The position numbers and the translations under genes were made by a program. A stretch of DNA of 10,756 nt from Propionibacteriaceae bacterium (GTDB lineage Bacteria > Actinomycetota > Actinomycetes > Propionibacteriales > Propionibacteriaceae), in assembly GCA_031262845.1 (NCBI GenBank), contig JAISGZ010000024.1, forward strand, positions 1 to 10,756. The letters run 5' to 3'. Below, piece by piece: positions 6,360-10,756 of the stretch. Each line of letters begins with the position of its first letter. Position 1 is the first letter of the stretch. Below the pieces are notes generated by a model. That model was not told where the DNA came from. It made no database searches and worked only from the letters and a program-made list of their open reading frames with translations.

Positions 6360-8225
6360 CTATTGCGGCCGCTGCGACGGATCGCCGATAACCCGTCGCC
6401 GAGCCGCTCCTTTATCAGCCGACTGAGCTAGCCAAGCATAAACTTGGAGGGCGCGGGAAACCGGCCGCTGCCGGTTCCGGGGCCGCCAGCCGAAGTCTTC
6501 CTGATCGGCCCGCCGCCGGGCCAATTCAGCCTCATCGACGATCAATTCGATCGACCGGTCGGGGATCGAAATCTCGATCGTGTCACCATCGTGAATCAAG
6601 CCGATCAGACCACCGTCGGCCGCCTCCGGCGAGATATGACCGATTGACAAGCCCGAAGAGCCACCAGAAAAGCGGCCGTCAGTGATGAGGGCACACTTCG
6701 GCCCCAGGCCGACGCCCTTGAGGTAGCTCGTCGGATACAACATCTCTTGCATCCCGGGGCCGCCCTTCGGCCCTTCGTAACGGACCACGACGACATCGCC
6801 GGCCTTGACCCGGCCGCCCAAACTGGCGTCAACGGCCTCATCCTGGGACTCGGTCACGACCGCCGTGCCCGTGAAATGCCACTGGTCTTGGGGCACGCCG
6901 GCGGTTTTGACGATGCAGCCGTCGGCGGCGATGTTGCCGAACAGCACCGCCAGGCCGCCATCGCTGGTGTAGGCGTGCTCAACCGACCGGATACAGCCAT
7001 TGGCGGCGTCGGTGTCGAGGCTGGCCCAGCGGACCGTGCTGGAGAAGGGTTCGATGGTCCGTTCGCCACCGGGGGCGGCGTGGAATAGTTCGAGTGCCTG
7101 AGAAGTCGCCTGGCCACCACGAATATCCCAGTCGGCCAGCCATTGGTCGAGGTCGGGGGCGTGAATCGCGTGGACTGAGCGGTCGATCAGGCCGCCCCGG
7201 TCGAGTTCGCCCAGGATGGCCGGGATGCCGCCGGCCCGGTGGACCGATTCCATGTAATAGGTGTGGGAGTTCGGCGCCACCTTGCAGATACAGGGTGTGT
7301 GGCGTGACAGCTGATCGATGTCGGCCTGGGTGAAATCGACCTCGGCCTCTTGGGCCGCCGCCAGCAGATGGAGCACCGTGTTGGTTGAACCGCCCATGGC
7401 GATATCCATCGTCATGGCGTTCCGGAAAGCCGCCTCGGTCGCGATCGAGCGGGGCAGGACCGAGTCGTCGTCGGCTTCGTAGTAGCGCCGGGCCAGATCG
7501 ACCACGGTCCGGCCGGCGGCCAGGAAGAGGTTACGCCGGGCGGCCGCCGTGGCCAGCGTCGAACCGTTGCCGGGCAGGCCCAGGCCGAGGGCTTCGACCA
7601 GGCAGTTCATCGAGTTGGCCGTGAACATCCCGGAGCACGAGCCGCAGGTTGGACAGGCGCTGCGTTCGATCCGGTCGATCGCTTGGTCGCTGACTTGAGG
7701 GTCGACCGAGGCGATCATGGCGTCGATCAGGTCGAGTGAGGTGCGGGCTTCGCCGTCGTTGACGATGGCCGAGCCAGACTCCATCGGGCCGCCCGAAACG
7801 AAGACCGTCGGGATGTTCAGCCGCAAGGCCGCGATCAACATCCCGGGCGTGATTTTGTCGCAGTTCGAGATCCAGACCAGGGCGTCGGCGCAGTGGGCGT
7901 TGACCATGTATTCGACCGAGTCGGCGATCAGTTCGCGGCTCGGCAGTGAGTACAACATGCCAGCGTGGCCCATGGCGATGCCATCGTCAATGGCGATGGT
8001 GTCGAATTCCCGGCCGACGCCACCGGCTTCGGTGATCGCCGAACAGACCAGCTGGCCGATGTCTTTCAGGTGGACATGCCCCGGCACGAACTGGGTGAAC
8101 GAGTTGGCGACGGCGATAATCGGCTTACCGAAGTCCTGTTCGGACATCCCGGTGGCCCGCCAGAGCGCCCGGGCGCCGGCCATATGGCGACCCTCGGTCG
8201 ACGTTCGTGAACGAAATGGTGGCAT
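6360..8225 (-). CDS. ilvD: Dihydroxy-acid dehydratase
   Basis: IlvD dehydrates 2,3-dihydroxy-3-methylbutanoate and 2,3-dihydroxy-3-methylpentanoate to the 2-keto acids that precede valine/leucine and isoleucine. It is a cytoplasmic iron-sulfur enzyme. The 621 residues match the E. coli-type family end to end: MAGARALWRATGM near the start, SNCDKITPGM (Cys 122), ACPTCGSCSGMF (Cys 191, 194, 197), AMGGSTNT, VRYEGPKGGPGMQEM, and DGRFSGGSSGLSIGH with the catalytic Ser 520. The first cluster Cys of the short [2Fe-2S] class (PCN) is PGH here, as in E. coli. The ATG at 8225 (MPPFRSRTSTEGRHM) is chosen because it aligns with the family start and has a strong GGAGG upstream; the frame is open further upstream but that part is not conserved. 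No other ilv or leu gene is in the window. It lies 74 bp after the stop of the Ser-rich surface gene on the same strand. Confidence 0.98.
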   Translation of the reverse strand: MPPFRSRTSTEGRHMAGARALWRATGMSEQDFGKPIIAVANSFTQFVPGHVHLKDIGQLVCSAITEAGGVGREFDTIAIDDGIAMGHAGMLYSLPSRELIADSVEYMVNAHCADALVWISNCDKITPGMLIAALRLNIPTVFVSGGPMESGSAIVNDGEARTSLDLIDAMIASVDPQVSDQAIDRIERSACPTCGSCSGMFTANSMNCLVEALGLGLPGNGSTLATAAARRNLFLAAGRTVVDLARRYYEADDDSVLPRSIATEAAFRNAMTMDIAMGGSTNTVLHLLAAAQEAEVDFTQADIDQLSRHTPCICKVAPNSHTYYMESVHRAGGIPAILGELDRGGLIDRSVHAIHAPDLDQWLADWDIRGGQATSQALELFHAAPGGERTIEPFSSTVRWASLDTDAANGCIRSVEHAYTSDGGLAVLFGNIAADGCIVKTAGVPQDQWHFTGTAVVTESQDEAVDASLGGRVKAGDVVVVRYEGPKGGPGMQEMLYPTSYLKGVGLGPKCALITDGRFSGGSSGLSIGHISPEAADGGLIGLIHDGDTIEISIPDRSIELIVDEAELARRRADQEDFGWRPRNRQRPVSRALQVYAWLAQSADKGAARRRVIGDPSQRPQ

Positions 8226-8230
8226 GGTTT

Positions 8231-8238
8231 TCCTCCCC
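8231..8238 (-). promoter_or_regulatory. Ribosome binding site of ilvD
   Basis: GGGGAGGA on the minus strand ends 5 nt before the ATG at 8225. It decides the start over the longer open frame reaching back to 8387. Confidence 0.85.
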
Positions 8239-8299
8239 TGATCAAACGGTGGTGGAAGCCAGCCTATTCCTCCGTCACTGGTCAATCCGCCACCGGCGA

Positions 8300-10756
8300 T
8301 CAGCCCTGGGTACGACGGCGCCAGGCCACGGCCAAACTGATCAAACCGACCAGGAGAGCCAGACCGGCGACCACGAGCCAGGTCCACGAAACCATCGACC
8401 CGGTGCCGGGCATCGGGTGACTGCCCGCGCCGGGCTGGGAGCCTGGTGTCGGCTTGAGAGTTGGGTGCGTTGGGGACGTCAGCGACGGGTTCGACGAACC
8501 CGACTCGGTTGGGTTGACCGTTTCGGTTGGGTTGGCCGTGTCCGGGGGCACGCCGGTGGGCTGCCCGGTGGTTGACCCGGAGGGCACTGAACCTGAGGGC
8601 ACTGACCCAGTCGGAGTAACCGTTTCCGTGGGCTGCCCGGTGGTTGACCCGGAGGGTGCCGAACCGGTCGGAGTGACCGTCCCCGAGGGCTCACCGGTGG
8701 GCCGATCAGTGGTCGAACCTGAGGGCACCAGAGACGACACCGAACCAGAAGGAACCGAAACAGACGGATTGACCGTGCCCGTGGGCTCACCGGTAGGCCG
8801 CCCAGTGACCGATCCCGAGGGCACGGAACCAGATGAACCCGACCCGGACGGTGTCAATCCTGATGGCAGAGAACCAGACGACATCGACCCAAAGGAACCT
8901 GATCCAGACGGCACTGAACCGGACGGGCTGGCTCCCGAATCTGACGGACTCGCTCCGGAACCCGAAGGTCGAGCCGTCGAACTCGAAGAACTGGCGTTTG
9001 ACCGGGAAGGACTCGAACCGGATGACTCAAGGCCGGAACTGCTGGTTGAACCACTGGCACTGGGGTTGGCCAGGTAGTTGATGAACCGACTGATCTGACC
9101 CGACTGATCACCGACCAAGACCAATCGATGCTGGCCTGGTAGCACGGTCGCGGGCATCGTCCAGCCGAACTCCAAGTGACCGTGGTCGTCGGCTTGGTAG
9201 GTGCCCAACTTCAACGGATCGGAATACAGCGTCACGCTGACACTTTCACCTGGCCGCCAGCCGTCGGAGACCACCCGGAATTGCGCCGGATCGTCCGTCG
9301 ATTCGGTCACGGATAGTTCCAAACGGCCAGCCGTCGACGGGCTTGAGGAGGACTCCGCCGGTGATGGGCTGACCGATGCCGAAGCCGACGGACTCGACGG
9401 GCTGGTGTCCGAACCCGACGGACTCGACGTGTCCGATGCCGAACCCGACGGGCTTGCCTCTGAAGCAGACGGACTCGAACCAGAACCCGACGGGCTCATT
9501 TCCGAACTTGACGAACTAGTACTCGAACCAGAGGGACTGGGTGACGTAGAACCAGACGAACTAGGACTCGACGTGTTCGCTGCCGAACCTGAAGGACTGG
9601 ACACTGAACCGGACGGGGTAACCGAGGACGGACCGGTCGGACTGGGACTCGACGTACTCGTCTCCGAACCCGACGGACTAGAAACCGAACCTGATGGGCT
9701 GACTACCGAACCCGAAGAACTCGCACCCGAGCTTGACGACGGGTTCAACGACGAGGCCGAATCTGAAGACCCACTACCCGACGGGCTCGCACCCGAACTT
9801 GCGGGAACCGAACCAGAACCCGACGGACTCGACGACGACTCAGTTGGACTGACCAAAGACTCAGACGGACTTGCGCCCGATCCAGACGGACTCGAACCAG
9901 AACCTGACGGGCTGGATGACGACGAACTGGAACTCGACGTGTCCGCCTCCGAACCGGATGGGCTCGTATCTGAACCTGACGGACTGACTGTCGACCCAGA
10001 CGGACTGGGTGACGATGACTCAGACGGGCTAGGGCCAGAACCCGATGGGCTGACGACCGAGCCCGAAGAAGCACTACCCGACGGGCTCGAATCAGACTCA
10101 GACGGACTCTCGCCCGAACTTGACGGACTCGAACCAGAATCCGACGGACTCGCTTCCGAACCAGACGGACTGGGTGACGTAGAACCAGACGAACTGGGAC
10201 TTGACGTGCCAGTTTCCGACGCCGAAGCACTCGACGGCGAGCCCGACGGATTCAACGACGACGCCGAATCCGAAGAACCACTAGCCGACGGGTTCGCACC
10301 CGAACTCGAGGGAACCGAACCAGAACCTGACGGACTCGACGACGACTCAGACGGGCTGACCGAAGACTCAGACGGACTCGAACCAGAACCTGACGGGCTG
10401 GGTGACGACGACTCAGACGGGCTAGAACCAGAACCCGACGGGCTAACGACCGAACCCGAAGAACTCGCACCCGAGCTTGACGACGGATTCAACGACGAAG
10501 CCGAATCCGAAGACCCACTCCCCGACGGGTTCGCGCCTGAACTTGAGGGAACCGAACCAGAACCCGACGGGCTGACCGAGGATGAACCGGACGGACTAGG
10601 ACGCGACGTGCTCGTCTCCGAACCCGACAGACTAGGTGACGCCGAACTGAGACTCGACGTTTCCGCTCCCGAACCTGATGGGCTGGAACCAGAACCCGAC
10701 GGGCTCGTCTCCGAATCAGAGGGACTGGGTGACGTAGAACCAGAGGGACTGGCACT
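8300..10756 (-). CDS. Ser/Pro/Gly-repeat cell-wall-anchored surface protein (5' end outside window)
   Basis: The frame is open from the right edge to a TGA at 8300-8302, giving the last 818 residues; the N-terminus and signal peptide are outside. From 10756 down to about 9331 the protein is a low-complexity stalk of SPSGS, SPSES and SSGS units, more than half serine in dense parts. A single compact module follows (9065-9330): GRLELSVTES, GWRPGESVSVTLYSDPLKLGTY, HGHLEFGWTMP, LPGQHRLVLVGDQSG. This style of Ig-like module is common near actinobacterial wall anchors. A second Ser/Gly then Thr/Pro segment has PSGSTTGQPTG-type units. The C-terminus is a sortase signal: MPGTG (8399-8413), hydrophobic helix WLVVAGLALLVGLISLAVAW, then RRRTQG. 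It probably projects a distal domain on a stiff stalk, possibly O-glycosylated like serine-rich repeat adhesins. Glycosylation and ligand are inference. Confidence 0.92.
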   Translation of the reverse strand, partial: SASPSGSTSPSPSDSETSPSGSGSSPSGSGAETSSLSSASPSLSGSETSTSRPSPSGSSSVSPSGSGSVPSSSGANPSGSGSSDSASSLNPSSSSGASSSGSVVSPSGSGSSPSESSSPSPSGSGSSPSESSVSPSESSSSPSGSGSVPSSSGANPSASGSSDSASSLNPSGSPSSASASETGTSSPSSSGSTSPSPSGSEASPSDSGSSPSSSGESPSESDSSPSGSASSGSVVSPSGSGPSPSESSSPSPSGSTVSPSGSDTSPSGSEADTSSSSSSSSSPSGSGSSPSGSGASPSESLVSPTESSSSPSGSGSVPASSGASPSGSGSSDSASSLNPSSSSGASSSGSVVSPSGSVSSPSGSETSTSSPSPTGPSSVTPSGSVSSPSGSAANTSSPSSSGSTSPSPSGSSTSSSSSEMSPSGSGSSPSASEASPSGSASDTSSPSGSDTSPSSPSASASVSPSPAESSSSPSTAGRLELSVTESTDDPAQFRVVSDGWRPGESVSVTLYSDPLKLGTYQADDHGHLEFGWTMPATVLPGQHRLVLVGDQSGQISRFINYLANPSASGSTSSSGLESSGSSPSRSNASSSSSTARPSGSGASPSDSGASPSGSVPSGSGSFGSMSSGSLPSGLTPSGSGSSGSVPSGSVTGRPTGEPTGTVNPSVSVPSGSVSSLVPSGSTTDRPTGEPSGTVTPTGSAPSGSTTGQPTETVTPTGSVPSGSVPSGSTTGQPTGVPPDTANPTETVNPTESGSSNPSLTSPTHPTLKPTPGSQPGAGSHPMPGTGSMVSWTWLVVAGLALLVGLISLAVAWRRRTQG
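9331..10756 (-). repeat. Ser/Pro/Gly tandem repeat region with higher-order duplications
   Basis: Short units (SPSGS, SPSES, GSGSSPSES) are nested in larger ones. The block reading LNPSSSSGASSSGSVVSPSG occurs near 9700-9745 and again near 10440-10495, offset by exactly 744 nt (248 codons). A related block near 10285 recurs at 10522, offset 237 nt (79 codons). All offsets are multiples of three, so length changes would keep frame. The repeat continues past the right edge. Confidence 0.9.

Noticed and set aside
8247..8295. Inverted repeat (cggtggtgg / ccgccaccg) between the surface gene and ilvD as a terminator or attenuator
   Set aside because: It has one mismatch (8 of 9 complementary) and a 31-nt loop, with no U-tract; too weak to call in GC-rich DNA.
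8226..8387. Extended ilvD N-terminus of 54 residues
   Set aside because: The open frame continues upstream, but the extension is not conserved, overlaps the end of the surface gene, and the ATG at 8225 has a strong RBS and the family start.
8454..9077. Plus-strand frame rich in DPDG/EPEG, resembling calcium-binding thrombospondin type 3 repeats
   Set aside because: It is the reverse complement of the SPSG-type codons. It has no signal peptide or anchor, and the minus-strand frame is much longer with a proper C-terminal sorting signal.

Overview
The window looks like a high-GC Gram-positive chromosome, most likely an actinobacterium. Coding sequence is GC-rich throughout. The IlvD is of the long 'PGH' type common in Corynebacterium and Streptomyces, the RecO keeps a four-cysteine zinc site, and both surface proteins have Gram-positive export or anchor signals. 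Propionibacteriaceae is a possible placement, but this is a guess from general protein style, not a search.

Layout, left to right. Positions 1-4083 (minus strand) hold the first 1361 codons of a very large secreted protein whose C-terminus lies beyond the left edge. It has a signal peptide, a large unrecognised N-terminal domain, one SdrD B-like domain with a calcium-type loop, and then six Ig-like domains alternating between two types (A-B-A-B-A-B). Positions 4084-4824 are non-coding. They hold a ribosome-binding site, an overlapping hairpin and 12-bp palindrome resembling a LacI-family operator, and a stretch rich in potential RNA stems. RecO (4825-5565, plus) follows, with an uncertain start, then an AT-rich gap. 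Next is a 78-residue basic helix-turn-helix protein (5915-6151, plus). A 23-bp inverted repeat (6262-6329) separates it from the convergent ilvD (6360-8225, minus). Positions 8300-10756 (minus) hold the C-terminal 818 residues of a second giant surface protein: a Ser/Pro/Gly repeat stalk, one globular module, a Thr/Pro-rich segment and a sortase-type anchor (MPGTG, hydrophobic helix, RRR).

RecO (recombinational repair) and IlvD (branched-chain amino acid synthesis) are housekeeping enzymes with no functional link to each other. The window is chiefly of interest for the two large repeat-built surface proteins on either side of them, presumably used for adhesion or as cell-wall structures, and for unexplained regulatory-looking DNA between genes. 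I see no transposase, CRISPR array, tRNA, rRNA or complete defence system. I do not see convincing evidence of a wholly new system. The best leads are the alternating Ig-domain protein with its operator-like leader, the small HTH gene in its AT-rich island, and the serine-repeat stalk with its strict codon pattern.
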